Notes: generated by a model not told the origin, from the letters alone. Counted from the first letter of the stretch, positions 24,441-34,372 are shown. The stretch is DNA of 64,000 nucleotides from Spirosoma sordidisoli (GCF_004138325.1 NZ_SBLB01000001.1:1187855-1251854), one strand, 5' to 3'. Program-made: numbers and translations.

Positions 24441-24839
24441 TTACGGCCGAATATCGGCGTTGACGATCAGCGTTTTTTCCCAAACGCCCTGGTTCTGCGT
24501 TACAAACTGTTTGTAAGCCGGGCTGCTTTCAAAAATTTTAATGTCGGCCTCGCTCTGAAACGTCAGATAATGCACCACGTCATAGTCGGCAACGGCTCCG
24601 TTTGGCAAAATTGTCTTGCCAGAGGTGTAACCAACGATGTTTGGAATTTCATGCTTTAGGGCGGCAAAACCGTTCATATGCTGTTCAACAGCTTGCGATT
24701 CAACCCCTTTTTTGAATTTCACACACACAATTTGCTGTTTCTGGGCTTTGCGCGCAGGTGAGTATGCACCATAGATTGTCAAAGCGAAAGCACACATCAG
24801 CACAACGATAAGGGCGTAACCCCGTGATTTTGGATTCAT
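24441..24839 (-). CDS. Membrane-anchored Dabb-domain protein
   Basis: A 132-residue protein from the ATG at 24839 (MNPKSRGYALIVVLMCAFALTIYG), which gives an N-terminal membrane segment or signal. The remaining hundred residues match the stress-responsive alpha/beta-barrel (Dabb) fold: VCVKFKKGVESQAVEQHMNG, ALKHEIPNIVGYTSG, DYDVVHYLTFQSEADIKIF. Dabb proteins form dimeric barrels of varied or unknown function; exported Bacteroidota versions are common. Ended by the hairpin at 24384-24425. Confidence 0.8.
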   Translation of the reverse strand: MNPKSRGYALIVVLMCAFALTIYGAYSPARKAQKQQIVCVKFKKGVESQAVEQHMNGFAALKHEIPNIVGYTSGKTILPNGAVADYDVVHYLTFQSEADIKIFESSPAYKQFVTQNQGVWEKTLIVNADIRP

Positions 24840-24929
24840 GACTATTGGTCTTTTTCTATTTTGCCAAATTTTGTTTCGATTCAACCAGCAGTTTTACAGA
24901 ATAGTTAAATTATATATCCGTAAAGTGCC

Positions 24930-25955
24930 ATGTTTTGTCAAATGTACAAACGTTTTGTTTGGTTGTATGTTTTTGTGATTTTTTTTTCGGGCCTGCTGAG
25001 CAGTTCATCCACGCTGGCCACCGACGCTCCGCAGTCAGCCAGACCCAACTGGGGGTTTTATGCTCACCAGCAGATTAACCGGCTGGCCGTGTTCACGTTA
25101 CCGGTTGAGATGATGCCGTTCTTCAAAAAACACATCGGCTTTCTGACTGACAACGCGGTTAACCCCGACAAACGCCGGTATGCCGTAGTGGGTGAAGCCC
25201 CGCGCCATTTCATCGACCTCGACGCGTACTCCGATACCACAGCCGCTACCCTGCCCCGCTTTTACAAAGACGCTGCGGACCGCTATGGCGAAGACACGCT
25301 GGCGCTGCACGGCCTGGTCCCCTGGCAGATTCAGCTGAGCAAGTACCAGCTGACCGAAGCCTTCCGGCAGCGCGACGTTCGCCGGATTCTCCGGCTCGCG
25401 GCCGATCTGGGCCATTACATTGCCGACGCAAACGTGCCGTTGCATACGACCCGCAACTACAACGGTCAGCTCACCGGTCAGCAGGGCATTCATGGCTTCT
25501 GGGAATCCCGCCTACCCGAACTGTTCAGTATGGACTATGATTTCTTCACCGGTCAGGCCGAGTATGTATACGCTCCGCAAAAGGCAGCCTGGCGGGCTGT
25601 ATTCAGAGCCCATGCGGCCCTCGACTCCGTCTTGCGGCTGGAGCAGACGCTTACGCAGGAAGTGGGAGAAACCCGTAAATACGGTTTCGAGGAGCGAAAC
25701 GGGATGACTACAAAAGTGTATGCATCCGATTTTTCGCGTCAGTATCATACCCGTCTGAGCGGGCAGGTAGAACGGCAGATGCGCGCATCGATAAAGATGG
25801 TCGGCGATTTCTGGTATACAGCCTGGGTCGATGCGGGCCAGCCGGATCTGAAGTCTCTGGCCGGCTACCAGCTCACCGAGCAGGACAAAAATGATGACAC
25901 CGAAGAGAAAAAAAGCTGGCTGAAACGACTGTTCTCAGCCCGGGAGGAGGGTTGA
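24930..25955 (+). CDS. Zinc-dependent phospholipase C/S1-P1-like exported protein
   Basis: A 341-residue protein with a signal peptide (from the ATG at 24930 or 24942). The mature part has WGFYAHQQINRLAVFTLP, HFIDLDAYSD, a GHYIADANVPLHTTRNYNG stretch and GIHGFWESRL. The spaced Trp, His and Asp residues are the trinuclear-zinc ligands of the phospholipase C/P1-nuclease superfamily. It would act in the periplasm or outside on phospholipid or a phosphodiester substrate. A short charged C-terminal tail (DDTEEKKSWLKRLF) is unusual. Monocistronic, with two hairpins after the stop. Confidence 0.8.
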   Translation: MFCQMYKRFVWLYVFVIFFSGLLSSSSTLATDAPQSARPNWGFYAHQQINRLAVFTLPVEMMPFFKKHIGFLTDNAVNPDKRRYAVVGEAPRHFIDLDAYSDTTAATLPRFYKDAADRYGEDTLALHGLVPWQIQLSKYQLTEAFRQRDVRRILRLAADLGHYIADANVPLHTTRNYNGQLTGQQGIHGFWESRLPELFSMDYDFFTGQAEYVYAPQKAAWRAVFRAHAALDSVLRLEQTLTQEVGETRKYGFEERNGMTTKVYASDFSRQYHTRLSGQVERQMRASIKMVGDFWYTAWVDAGQPDLKSLAGYQLTEQDKNDDTEEKKSWLKRLFSAREEG

Positions 25956-25991
25956 TTGATACTCAGGACCCGTTGAAACGGATCAATACTC

Positions 25992-26064
25992 ATTCCGGCT
26001 GCTTTAGCAACCGGAATTGCTATTCCGGCGCAGGAAGATCCATTGGTTTTTCCTGCGCCGGAAT
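25992..26064. terminator. Paired hairpins between convergent genes
   Basis: A 7-bp hairpin (25992-25998 with 26011-26017) is followed by a perfect 15-bp hairpin (26022-26036 with 26050-26064). Both use the core ATTCCGG. They separate the phospholipase gene and the TIM-barrel gene. Confidence 0.7.
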
Positions 26065-26123
26065 GACATAACACTCGTAGCCAAGCGTTCCAGAAAACGA
26101 CCAGCCGTCATGTCAAGAAGAAA

Positions 26124-26972
26124 TTATACAGTCAGCTTCTTCATGTACTCAGCATCATTTTTCATGCTGCCCAGTACTGACACAGGATACTCTTCCTGCT
26201 CGACAATGAAGTACTTCATCCCATTGTTCATGGCCGTACGAAGCGTCTTTTTGAAGTCTACGTTACCCTTGCCAAGGTCGTCCTGAACCGGTTTGCCGCC
26301 TACTTTCTTGTAATCCTTGATATGACACAGTTCGTAGCGCTTGCCATACTTGTTCAGGTGAGCAACGGGGTCCTGACCCGCTACATCGATCCAGCACAGA
26401 TCCAGCTCGAACATGACATTTTTGGGATCGGTGTTGGCCAGCAGGTACTCCTGCGGAATTTTACCGTCGAGGGGTTTGAACGAATAATCGTGGTTATGGT
26501 AGCCAAACTTCAGCCCACCCTTACGCACCTGCTCACCAACCGTATTGAACTTGTCGGCAATTCGTTTCCAGTCGTCGAACGTCTTCTGGACTCCGATGTA
26601 GGGACAGAGCAGGTAGCTCAGGCCAGCGCCGTTCGCCATATCGATGCTCTTGTCCAGATCTTTGTTCATATCGAAGTGGGTACTGATCATTTTCACGCCC
26701 AGCCCATCCAGAAACGACTTCATCTCTTTCGGCTCCATACCCCACAAAAAGCCCTGCGGTCCGCTGTAGCTCTCAAACTGTTTGTAGCCCATCTGGGCCA
26801 GCTGCGTCATGACTCCTTTCGGGTCTTTGGGCAGAATATCGCGGGTGCTGTAGAGTTGAACGCCAAAAGGGTTAATGGCTTTACCGGGCGCGCTGGCCAG
26901 TAGTTCATGACTTAGGGTAAGGGCACCTGCCGAAAGCAGGCCAGCCTGCTGGAGAAACGAACGTCGTTGCAT
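26124..26972 (-). CDS. Tat-exported sugar phosphate isomerase/epimerase-like TIM-barrel protein (1)
   Basis: A 282-residue protein from the ATG at 26972, where a twin-arginine signal begins (MQRRSFLQQAGLLSAGALTL). The mature part is a xylose-isomerase-like TIM barrel: FGVQLYSTRDILPKDP, GYHNHDYSF, ELDLCWIDVAGQDP and CHIKDYK, with the Glu, Asp and His residues that usually hold a divalent metal. Members act on sugars or inositols. Tat export implies folding with its metal before transport. A second protein with the same plan is at 54879-55769. Confidence 0.85.
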   Translation of the reverse strand: MQRRSFLQQAGLLSAGALTLSHELLASAPGKAINPFGVQLYSTRDILPKDPKGVMTQLAQMGYKQFESYSGPQGFLWGMEPKEMKSFLDGLGVKMISTHFDMNKDLDKSIDMANGAGLSYLLCPYIGVQKTFDDWKRIADKFNTVGEQVRKGGLKFGYHNHDYSFKPLDGKIPQEYLLANTDPKNVMFELDLCWIDVAGQDPVAHLNKYGKRYELCHIKDYKKVGGKPVQDDLGKGNVDFKKTLRTAMNNGMKYFIVEQEEYPVSVLGSMKNDAEYMKKLTV

Positions 26973-27125
26973 GATTGTAGATGGTTTTGCAGAACTAAAA
27001 CGTAAAAATGGATTTGTTCTACGCATTTTTTTGTCATAACCCTCAGGAAACTCCACGAAAGCACTTTTGGGCGAACCGCACCGCCCTGATCGTCAACTGC
27101 TCTGGCCGACATACAAAGCCTATCG

Positions 27126-27133
27126 TATCTTTG
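27126..27133 (+). promoter_or_regulatory. -7 element of the rRNA methyltransferase gene
   Basis: TATCTTTG, 19 bases before the start codon at 27153. TCTG at the -33 position (27101-27104, 21-base spacer) is a weak match. Confidence 0.45.
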
Positions 27134-27152
27134 CATTCTTTTCCGATTCTGA

Positions 27153-28367
27153 ATGACGTATTCCAAGTTATATCTGCAGGCCGGGCGCGACGAAGCCGTT
27201 CGGCGGTTTCACCCCTGGGTTTTTTCGCGTGCCATTGGCCGTTACGAAGGGAATCTGGCCGATGGCGACGTGGTTGAGGTCTACGACCGCAAGGGACAGT
27301 ACCTTGCCACGGGCCATTACCACGATGGCAGCATTGCCGTGCGTATCTTTTCCTTTGGCGCCACTGCCGGCGGGCCCGTTACACCAGACCTGGCCTACTG
27401 GACCGATAAGCTGACACACATCCGCAGCATCCGGCAGGCCATTATCAACGACGATACCAACTGCTACCGGCTGGTGCATGGCGAAGGCGATGGCTGCACG
27501 GGCCTCATCATTGACGTGTACAATGGCGTAGCCGTTTTGCAGGCCCACTCCATCGGGATGCACCGCGAGCGGCAGCTCATTACCGAAGCTCTGCGTGCGG
27601 TTTTCGGCGATGAGCTCAAGGCGGTTTATGACAAAAGCGCCGAAACCCTGCCCGACGAGTACGGCGCCAGCGTAACCAACGGCTACCTCTTTGGCCGAAC
27701 ACCCGTTCCGCACCCGGTGCAGGAAAATGGCAACATGTTCCTGATCGACTGGATCACAGGCCAGAAGACAGGATTTTTTCTCGACCAGCGCGACAATCGG
27801 GCGTTGCTGGCCCGGTATGCGCCCGGCAAACGGGTGCTGAACGCCTTCTGTTATTCGGGTGGCTTCTCCGTTTATGCCCTGCAGGCCGGAGCCAGTGAGG
27901 TGCATTCGGTCGATGTGTCGCAGAAAGCGATCGATCTGACCAACCAGAACGTAGTGGCCAATTTCCCCGATCAGGCTGACCGGAACGCACCGGGCCAGCA
28001 CGAAGCCATTGCCGACGATGTTATGCATTACCTGAAACACCAGGATAGCCAGCAGTACGATATCGTCGTGCTTGACCCACCCGCCTTTGCTAAAAGCCTC
28101 TCGGCGCGGCACCGGGCCGTACAGGGCTACAAACGACTGAATGCCGAAGGACTTCGGCGGGTAGCCAAAGGCGGTATCCTCTTTACATTTTCGTGTTCAC
28201 AGGTCGTCGATCGCGAATTGTTCTACAATACCATCGTTGCGGCCGCCATCGAAGCCGGGCGGCAGGTGCGCGTGCTGCACCACCTGAGCCAGCCCGCCGA
28301 CCATCCGGTAAGCCTCTTCCACCCCGAAGGCGGCTACCTCAAAGGGCTGGTGCTCTGGGTCGAGTAA
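27153..28367 (+). CDS. rlmI: Class I SAM-dependent rRNA methyltransferase, RlmI-like
   Basis: A 404-residue protein. The N-terminal PUA domain (LQAGRDEAVRRFHPWVFSRA) binds RNA. The middle has FFLDQRDNRALL, and the Rossmann part has VLNAFCYSGGFSVYALQAGA for SAM binding and the active-site motif DPPAFAKS. The closest characterised relative is RlmI, which makes m5C1962 in 23S rRNA; exact target here is inferred. Complete length. It starts divergently from the TIM-barrel gene. Confidence 0.85.
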   Translation: MTYSKLYLQAGRDEAVRRFHPWVFSRAIGRYEGNLADGDVVEVYDRKGQYLATGHYHDGSIAVRIFSFGATAGGPVTPDLAYWTDKLTHIRSIRQAIINDDTNCYRLVHGEGDGCTGLIIDVYNGVAVLQAHSIGMHRERQLITEALRAVFGDELKAVYDKSAETLPDEYGASVTNGYLFGRTPVPHPVQENGNMFLIDWITGQKTGFFLDQRDNRALLARYAPGKRVLNAFCYSGGFSVYALQAGASEVHSVDVSQKAIDLTNQNVVANFPDQADRNAPGQHEAIADDVMHYLKHQDSQQYDIVVLDPPAFAKSLSARHRAVQGYKRLNAEGLRRVAKGGILFTFSCSQVVDRELFYNTIVAAAIEAGRQVRVLHHLSQPADHPVSLFHPEGGYLKGLVLWVE

Positions 28368-28466
28368 TAGAAAAGCCTGCCGAACGATACAACCTTGGCC
28401 GGTTTGCGCTAATTTTGGCACGTAACCTGTCCCGACTACGAACAACCCGATTTATACAGACTATAT

Positions 28467-30230
28467 ATGGCTGAATTGATTCGAATGCCCAAGATGAGCG
28501 ACACCATGACCGAAGGGGTCATTGCGGAGTGGCATAAGAAAGTGGGCGATAAAGTTAAATCCGGCGACGTCCTGGCTGAAGTCGAAACGGACAAAGCCAC
28601 TATGGACCTCGAAGCTTATGAAGAAGGCACCCTGCTGTACATAGGCGTCGAAAAAGGCTCGTCGGTGCCCGTTGATGGCGTTCTGGCTGTCATCGGTGCC
28701 GATGGTGAAGATTACAAATCGTTGCTGAACGGTTCGAGTGGTGGCAGTCAGGAAGCCCCGGCCGCCGAAACGCCGAAACCGGCTCCGACCGAAGCGCCCG
28801 CTCCCAGCGGAGATGCCAACAAAGCCGAGGTAGCGACCAACCTGCCCGACCAGAAAGCGGTGTCAGCAGCGCCAGCCGAAAACGTCAACGCGTCAGTAAT
28901 CCGGATGCCGAAGATGAGCGACACCATGACCGAAGGAACGATCGTGGCCTGGCACAAGAAAGAAGGCGATACGGTAAAATCGGGCGATATCCTGGCCGAA
29001 GTCGAAACCGACAAAGCGACCATGGATCTGGAAGCTTACGAAGAAGGCACCCTGCTCTACGTTGGGGTGAAAGAAGGCGCCGTTGTTGGTGTCGATGAAA
29101 TCATTGCCGTTGTCGGCGAAAAAGGCGCCAACTTCAAAGTCCTGATCGACAGTGGCGGAGCACCGGCTCCCCAGCCTGCCGCCAGTGGCGACGGGGGCGC
29201 TCAAACCGCCGAGCAGAACCCGCAGGCATCGGCACCGGCCAATGCCGCAACGGATCTGTCGTACGGGGGCGAAAGTGGCGACAATGCCGAGTCGAACGGT
29301 CGGCTGAAGGCGTCGCCCCTGGCCAAACGCATTGCCGAAGAAAAAGGAATCGACCTCAAGCAGGTTCAGGGCTCGGGTCCCGAAGGCCGCATTGTGAAAA
29401 GCGATGTCGAATCGTTTGTCCCATCGGCCGCTCCGACCAAACCCGCAACTGCACCAGCCCAGCCCGCAGCCGCCGAACAGAAGCCGGCAGCCGCTCCCCA
29501 GCCCGCACCGGCCGCTCAGCCAGCGCCCGCAGCCGGCGAATACGAAGACGTACCGGTGAGCCAGATGCGGAAAACCATTGCCCGCCGGCTTGGCGAAAGC
29601 ATGTTTACGGCTCCGCACTTCTACCTGACCATGGAAATCAACATGGATAAGGCGATGGAACTGCGCGGTACGGTCAACAGTGTGAGCCCGGTTAAGATTT
29701 CGTTCAACGATTTCGTACTTAAAGCAGCGGCCGTTGCGCTCAAGCAACACCCGAACGTTAACTCGTCATGGCTCGGCGATAAAATCCGGAAGTACAAGTA
29801 CGTCAACATCGGCGTCGCCGTGGCGGTCGATGAAGGGCTGCTCGTTCCGGTGGTTCGTAACGCCGACCAGAAAACGCTGTCGACCATTGCGGCCGAGGTG
29901 AAAGAAATGGCGGGCAAAGCCAAGGACAAAAAGCTCCAGCCCAAAGACTGGGAAGGCAGCACCTTCTCGATCTCGAACCTGGGGATGTTCGGCATTGACG
30001 AATTTACGGCCATCATCAACCCACCCGATTCGTGCATCCTGGCGGTTGGTGCCATCAAACAGTCGGTCAAGTTTGAGAGTGATGCGGCCGGCGTTCCGGT
30101 AGCGAAGCCTACCAACGTCATGAAAGTAACCCTCTCCTGCGACCACCGCGTGGTTGACGGGGCTACGGGGTCGGCTTTCCTGCAAACGCTGAAAGAGATG
30201 CTCGAAAATCCGATGCGGATGCTGGTATAA
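28467..30230 (+). CDS. pdhC: Pyruvate dehydrogenase E2, dihydrolipoamide acetyltransferase
   Basis: A 587-residue E2 protein. Two nearly identical lipoyl domains carry lipoylation Lys43 and Lys183 in VETDKATMDLEAYEEGT. Ala/Pro-rich linkers separate them from the subunit-binding domain (SPLAKRIAEEKGIDLKQVQG, GPEGRIVKSDV) and the catalytic domain with His560 and Asp564 in CDHRVVDGATG. It transfers acetyl groups to CoA in the pyruvate dehydrogenase complex. The E1 and E3 genes are not adjacent. A TAATTTTG -7-like element lies at 28410-28417. It ends at a perfect palindromic terminator. Confidence 0.93.
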   Translation: MAELIRMPKMSDTMTEGVIAEWHKKVGDKVKSGDVLAEVETDKATMDLEAYEEGTLLYIGVEKGSSVPVDGVLAVIGADGEDYKSLLNGSSGGSQEAPAAETPKPAPTEAPAPSGDANKAEVATNLPDQKAVSAAPAENVNASVIRMPKMSDTMTEGTIVAWHKKEGDTVKSGDILAEVETDKATMDLEAYEEGTLLYVGVKEGAVVGVDEIIAVVGEKGANFKVLIDSGGAPAPQPAASGDGGAQTAEQNPQASAPANAATDLSYGGESGDNAESNGRLKASPLAKRIAEEKGIDLKQVQGSGPEGRIVKSDVESFVPSAAPTKPATAPAQPAAAEQKPAAAPQPAPAAQPAPAAGEYEDVPVSQMRKTIARRLGESMFTAPHFYLTMEINMDKAMELRGTVNSVSPVKISFNDFVLKAAAVALKQHPNVNSSWLGDKIRKYKYVNIGVAVAVDEGLLVPVVRNADQKTLSTIAAEVKEMAGKAKDKKLQPKDWEGSTFSISNLGMFGIDEFTAIINPPDSCILAVGAIKQSVKFESDAAGVPVAKPTNVMKVTLSCDHRVVDGATGSAFLQTLKEMLENPMRMLV

Positions 30231-30234
30231 ATAC

Positions 30235-30292
30235 CATCAGATACAATAAAGAAAGGGAGCCAATTGGCTCCCTTTCTTTATTGTATCTGATG
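30235..30292. terminator. Perfect 58-bp palindromic terminator
   Basis: Bases 30235-30263 and 30264-30292 are exact reverse complements with no loop (centre CCAATTGG). The sequence includes A-rich and T-rich flanks on both strands, so it can act for both the E2 gene and the convergent trxA. Confidence 0.88.
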
Positions 30293-30297
30293 TATGC

Positions 30298-30642
30298 TTA
30301 GAGCGCGGCTGGCTCCAGAGCGGCCTGGAGTTTTTGCTCCAGCACATTCTTCGGCACAGCACCGATTACTTTATCGACCAGCTGACCGTTTTTGAAGACC
30401 ATCAGCGTCGGGATGCTGCGGATACCGAACTTGGCGGGCACCTGCGCATTCTGATCGACGTCCATCTTCGCGATAACGGCTTTACCTTCGTATTCGCCGG
30501 CCAGTTGCTCAACAACCGGTCCGATCATCTTACATGGTCCGCACCATTCGGCCCAAAAGTCGACCAGTACGGGTTTGTCTGAATTTATCAGTTCGTTGAA
30601 GTTCGCATCGGTTGCTTCAACAGCCATGGATCCTGCTGCCAT
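30298..30642 (-). CDS. trxA: Thioredoxin
   Basis: A 114-residue thioredoxin with the active site Trp33-Cys34-Gly-Pro-Cys37 and the cis-Pro loop RSIPTLMVF. It is a cytoplasmic disulfide reductant fed by thioredoxin reductase. The ATG at 30642 gives five residues more than the internal ATG at 30627; either may be used. It lies 72 bases downstream of dnaE on the same strand and may be transcribed with it or from its own promoter. Confidence 0.95.
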   Translation of the reverse strand: MAAGSMAVEATDANFNELINSDKPVLVDFWAEWCGPCKMIGPVVEQLAGEYEGKAVIAKMDVDQNAQVPAKFGIRSIPTLMVFKNGQLVDKVIGAVPKNVLEQKLQAALEPAAL

Positions 30643-30714
30643 GAGTGAAATCTGTTTATTGGGTTGAACTTGTTTCAGACGTATAAACCCGCGCGGGCCG
30701 GTTTAGTTCCGAAT

Positions 30715-33700
30715 CTACGCGACCTTACACGTGACGCCCTCCATGGCTTCGAGCGCCCGCAGAAACGAGTTGGCCGGCGACACTTTCAGGGTACGCGATT
30801 GCAGGCTGACTTCAATCCGTTCGTTCGGGTCTACCACGTTCAGCGACAGGGTACAGGTGCCGGGGTGGGCGCCGATTAGTTCATTGAGCCTGGCGACCAG
30901 CTGCGCGTTTACCGAATCCAGCATCAGCGAGACCCGTATCTCCTTACACATCTTGTCGCGCATTTCGGTCAGTAGCCGAATGTTGACCGGTTTGAATTCG
31001 AGTTGCTCGGAATTCCATCGGTTCTGCGTTTTTCCGGTAATGTGCAGGAAGCGGCCCACGTCTACGTACTGCCCCATCCGCACATAGTCATCGCCGAAGA
31101 GCGCCATTTCGATCGCCGTATTGTAATCTTCGATCTTGAAAATACAGAACGGGTTACCGTTGCGGGCAATCTTGGTCTGCATGGCCGTAACAATACCCGC
31201 TACTTTGATTTCCGGCGATTTAACTTCGTAGATCTTATCGAGCGTACAGTTGCAGAAACCGTCCAGTTCGAGTCTGAACTCGTCGAGCGGATGGCCGGTG
31301 ATGTAGAAGCCAACCACATCTTTCTCGAATTTGAGTTTTTCGATCTGGTTCCACTCCGGCACAATGGGTGGTTTGGGCCGGGCAATCATTGGTTCTCCCC
31401 CCATCATGGCCCCGAACAGCGACTGCTGGGCGGCTGCTTTCTCGGCGTGGTAGTTGTTGGCATACCGGATTACCTTGTCCAGGAACGGCGAGGTATCTCC
31501 TTCGCCCAGATCGAAATACTGCGCCCGGTGGTATTCGTCGATGCTGTCGAACGCGCCGGCATAGGCCAGCGATTCGAGGGTTTTCTTATTGACTGTGCGG
31601 AGGTTGACCCGAATGGCGAAGTCGAAGATATCCTTGAAGGGTCCACCGGCTTTCCGCTCTTCGATGATGGCTTCTACGGCCGCATCGCCCGCGCCCTTGA
31701 TACCACCGAGACCAAACCGGATTTCGCCTTTGTCGTTCACCCCGAAGAAGCGCTCCGACTCGTTTACGTTGGGGCCCAGTACCGGCAGGCCAAGATTCTT
31801 ACATTCTTCCATGAAGAACGTAATTTTATCGATAGACCCCAGGCAGCTGGTGAGAACGGCCGCCATGTACTCTGACGTGTAATGGGCTTTGAGCCAGGCT
31901 GTCTGGTAAGCTACAAACGCATAGCAGGTCGAGTGCGACTTGTTGAAGGCGTAACTGGCGAAGGCTTCCCAGTCGGTCCAGACTTTCTCGCAGATTTTGA
32001 GGTTCAGTCCGTTAGCCGCGCAGCCTTCCATAAACTTGCCCTTCATCTTGTCGAGCACGTCTTTCTGCTTCTTACCCATGGCTTTCCGCAGCACGTCAGC
32101 GTCGCCTTTGGTGAAGTTGCCGAGTTTCTGCGACAGCAGCATGAGCTGCTCCTGATAGACCGTAATGCCGTAGGTATCGGCCAGGTACTCTTCCATTTCG
32201 GGCAGGTCGTACTTAACCTCCTCGCGCCCGTGTTTCCGGTTGATGTAGTTCGGAATATACTGGATCGGGCCGGGGCGGTAGAGCGCGTTCATAGCAATGA
32301 GGTCCTCGAAGCGGTCGGGCTTGAGGTCCTTCATGTGCTTCTTCATGCCGTCGGATTCGAACTGGAAGATCGCGTTGGTTTCGCCCCGCTGAAACAGTTC
32401 ATACGCTTTCGGATCATCGAGCGGAATAGCATCGATGTCGATGGTAAGTCCGTAATTCTGTTTGATCAGGCGCAGACATTCTTTGATGATGGTCAGGTTG
32501 CGTAACCCCAGGAAGTCCATCTTGATTACGCCCGCGTCTTCAATCACCTTACCCTCGTACTGGGTAATGATGAGGTTGGTATCCTTAGAGGTCGAGACGG
32601 GCACGATATTGGACAGATCGTCGGGCGCGATGATGATACCGGCCGCGTGAACGCCCGTATTCCGAACCGTACCTTCGAGCCGACGCGCCTGCTGCAGCAC
32701 GTTCTGGACTTTTTCGGTATCGATCAGCTTCATGGCACGCCCTACGCTCTGATCACCCGCTTCGAGCGCCCGCATCCGCTTTACGTTCTCGACTTCGTCT
32801 GGCTGAATAACGCTGGACAGCCCACCCGGTCCATCGATGGGGTCTTCGAAGATCCGCCGGAGGGTCATGTTGTAGGTCGGCTTGTCGGGCACGAGTTTGG
32901 CCAGGGCGTTGGCATCGTTGAGCGGCAGATCCATGACCCGGCTCACGTCTTTAATGGCCGACTTGGCCGCCATGGTACCGTAGGTCACAATGGCCGCTAC
33001 CTGCTGCTTTCCGTACTTATCGACCACGTAATCGATCACCTTCTGGCGACCTTCGTCGTCGAAGTCGGTATCGATGTCGGGCATCGACTTCCGGTCGGGA
33101 TTCAGGAATCGCTCGAACAGCAGGTCGTATTTGATGGGGTCGATGTTGGTAATACCGATGCAGTACGCCACCGCACTACCGGCCGCGCTACCCCGTCCCG
33201 GACCGACCATAACGCCGAGGTCGCGCCCGGCCTTGATGAAGTCGGCCACAATCAGGAAGTAGCCCGCAAACCCCATTGTCTTGATCGTAAACAGCTCAAA
33301 ATCGAGTCGTTCCTGCACGTGGCTTTCGATTTCGCCGTACCGCTGCCGGGCGCCCTCGTAGGTAAGGTGTTTAAGGTATTCCCACTGGTTCAGCACATCG
33401 TCGGTATGCAGCTGAAACTCCTGCGGAATGGGGAAGTTGGGCAGCAGAATATCGCGCTTGAGTTTCAGCGTCTCTACTTTTCCAACAATTTCGTTGGTAT
33501 TGTCAATGGCCTCGGGCAGGTCGTGAAAGAGGGTACTCATCTCCTGCGTGTTCTTGAAGTAGAACTGATCGCTGAAGAATGCAAACCGGGTTCCTTTCTT
33601 GGCCCCTTCGTCTTCGTTAAACTCCTTCTCCGACGGCGTAGCCAGCTTCTCGCCGGTGTTTACGCAGAGCAGGATGTCGTGGGCAACCCAGTCGTCGCGG

Positions 33701-34332
33701 TCTACGTAGTGCGAATCGTTCGACGCAATGATCTTGACATTATATTTCCGGGCCAACTTGACCAGCACCTCATTGGCCTTGATCTGATCGGGTATTTCGT
33801 GGCGCTGCAGCTCAACGTAATAATCCTCCCCGAAGCGATCGAGCCACCATTTGAATTCAATTTCGGCGGCTTCTTCGCCTTTTTTCAGAATGGTTTTCGG
33901 AACGATGGCCCCAATACAGCAGGTGGTTGCAATCAGCCCTTCTTTATACTGGTCGATAAGCGCTTTCGTGACCCTCGGATATTTGCCATACAGGCCTTCC
34001 ATGTAGCCCAGCGAGCACAGTTTGGCCAGGTTTTTGTACCCCTGCGCGTTCTTGGCCAGCAGCAGTTGGTGGTACCGAATGTCTTTTTGCTCTTTGGTAA
34101 ACTGTTTTCGGGTATGATCGTCTACCACATAGAATTCGCAACCTACAATGGGTTTAATACCCTGTTTGCTGGCTTCGGCCACGAATTCGAACACACCGAA
34201 CATGTTTCCGTGATCGGTGATAGCCACGGCGGGCATATTATCCGCTTTGGCCTTCTTGACCAGCTTTTTTATATCGGCCTGCCCGTCGAGCAGCGAATAC
34301 TGGGTATGGCAGTGGAGGTGAGAGAATTGCAT
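30715..34332 (-). CDS. dnaE: DNA polymerase III alpha subunit
   Basis: A 1205-residue DnaE1-type replicative polymerase. The PHP domain opens with HLHCHTQYSLLDG and VAITDHGNMFGVFEF. The palm motif PDIDTDF holds catalytic Asp419 and Asp421, and a GRGSAAGS motif precedes it. Further on are the HhH/OB region (VKVAGIVTAMQTKIARNGNP) and a beta-clamp motif QQSLF at residues 969-973. Length and motifs are complete. The gene directly follows the PIN toxin gene (40 bases). Its ancestral upstream region seems displaced: a decayed copy of its first ~30 codons lies at 35080-35190. Confidence 0.97.
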   Translation of the reverse strand: MQFSHLHCHTQYSLLDGQADIKKLVKKAKADNMPAVAITDHGNMFGVFEFVAEASKQGIKPIVGCEFYVVDDHTRKQFTKEQKDIRYHQLLLAKNAQGYKNLAKLCSLGYMEGLYGKYPRVTKALIDQYKEGLIATTCCIGAIVPKTILKKGEEAAEIEFKWWLDRFGEDYYVELQRHEIPDQIKANEVLVKLARKYNVKIIASNDSHYVDRDDWVAHDILLCVNTGEKLATPSEKEFNEDEGAKKGTRFAFFSDQFYFKNTQEMSTLFHDLPEAIDNTNEIVGKVETLKLKRDILLPNFPIPQEFQLHTDDVLNQWEYLKHLTYEGARQRYGEIESHVQERLDFELFTIKTMGFAGYFLIVADFIKAGRDLGVMVGPGRGSAAGSAVAYCIGITNIDPIKYDLLFERFLNPDRKSMPDIDTDFDDEGRQKVIDYVVDKYGKQQVAAIVTYGTMAAKSAIKDVSRVMDLPLNDANALAKLVPDKPTYNMTLRRIFEDPIDGPGGLSSVIQPDEVENVKRMRALEAGDQSVGRAMKLIDTEKVQNVLQQARRLEGTVRNTGVHAAGIIIAPDDLSNIVPVSTSKDTNLIITQYEGKVIEDAGVIKMDFLGLRNLTIIKECLRLIKQNYGLTIDIDAIPLDDPKAYELFQRGETNAIFQFESDGMKKHMKDLKPDRFEDLIAMNALYRPGPIQYIPNYINRKHGREEVKYDLPEMEEYLADTYGITVYQEQLMLLSQKLGNFTKGDADVLRKAMGKKQKDVLDKMKGKFMEGCAANGLNLKICEKVWTDWEAFASYAFNKSHSTCYAFVAYQTAWLKAHYTSEYMAAVLTSCLGSIDKITFFMEECKNLGLPVLGPNVNESERFFGVNDKGEIRFGLGGIKGAGDAAVEAIIEERKAGGPFKDIFDFAIRVNLRTVNKKTLESLAYAGAFDSIDEYHRAQYFDLGEGDTSPFLDKVIRYANNYHAEKAAAQQSLFGAMMGGEPMIARPKPPIVPEWNQIEKLKFEKDVVGFYITGHPLDEFRLELDGFCNCTLDKIYEVKSPEIKVAGIVTAMQTKIARNGNPFCIFKIEDYNTAIEMALFGDDYVRMGQYVDVGRFLHITGKTQNRWNSEQLEFKPVNIRLLTEMRDKMCKEIRVSLMLDSVNAQLVARLNELIGAHPGTCTLSLNVVDPNERIEVSLQSRTLKVSPANSFLRALEAMEGVTCKVA

Positions 34333-34372
34333 GGATAAAGGAAAAGAAAATCGTTATCGTACTTGAAATGAT

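Noticed and set aside
32647..34338. Long plus-strand ORF (563 codons) opposite dnaE
   Set aside because: Antisense shadow of dnaE. The text has no domain, and dnaE on the other strand is unmistakable.
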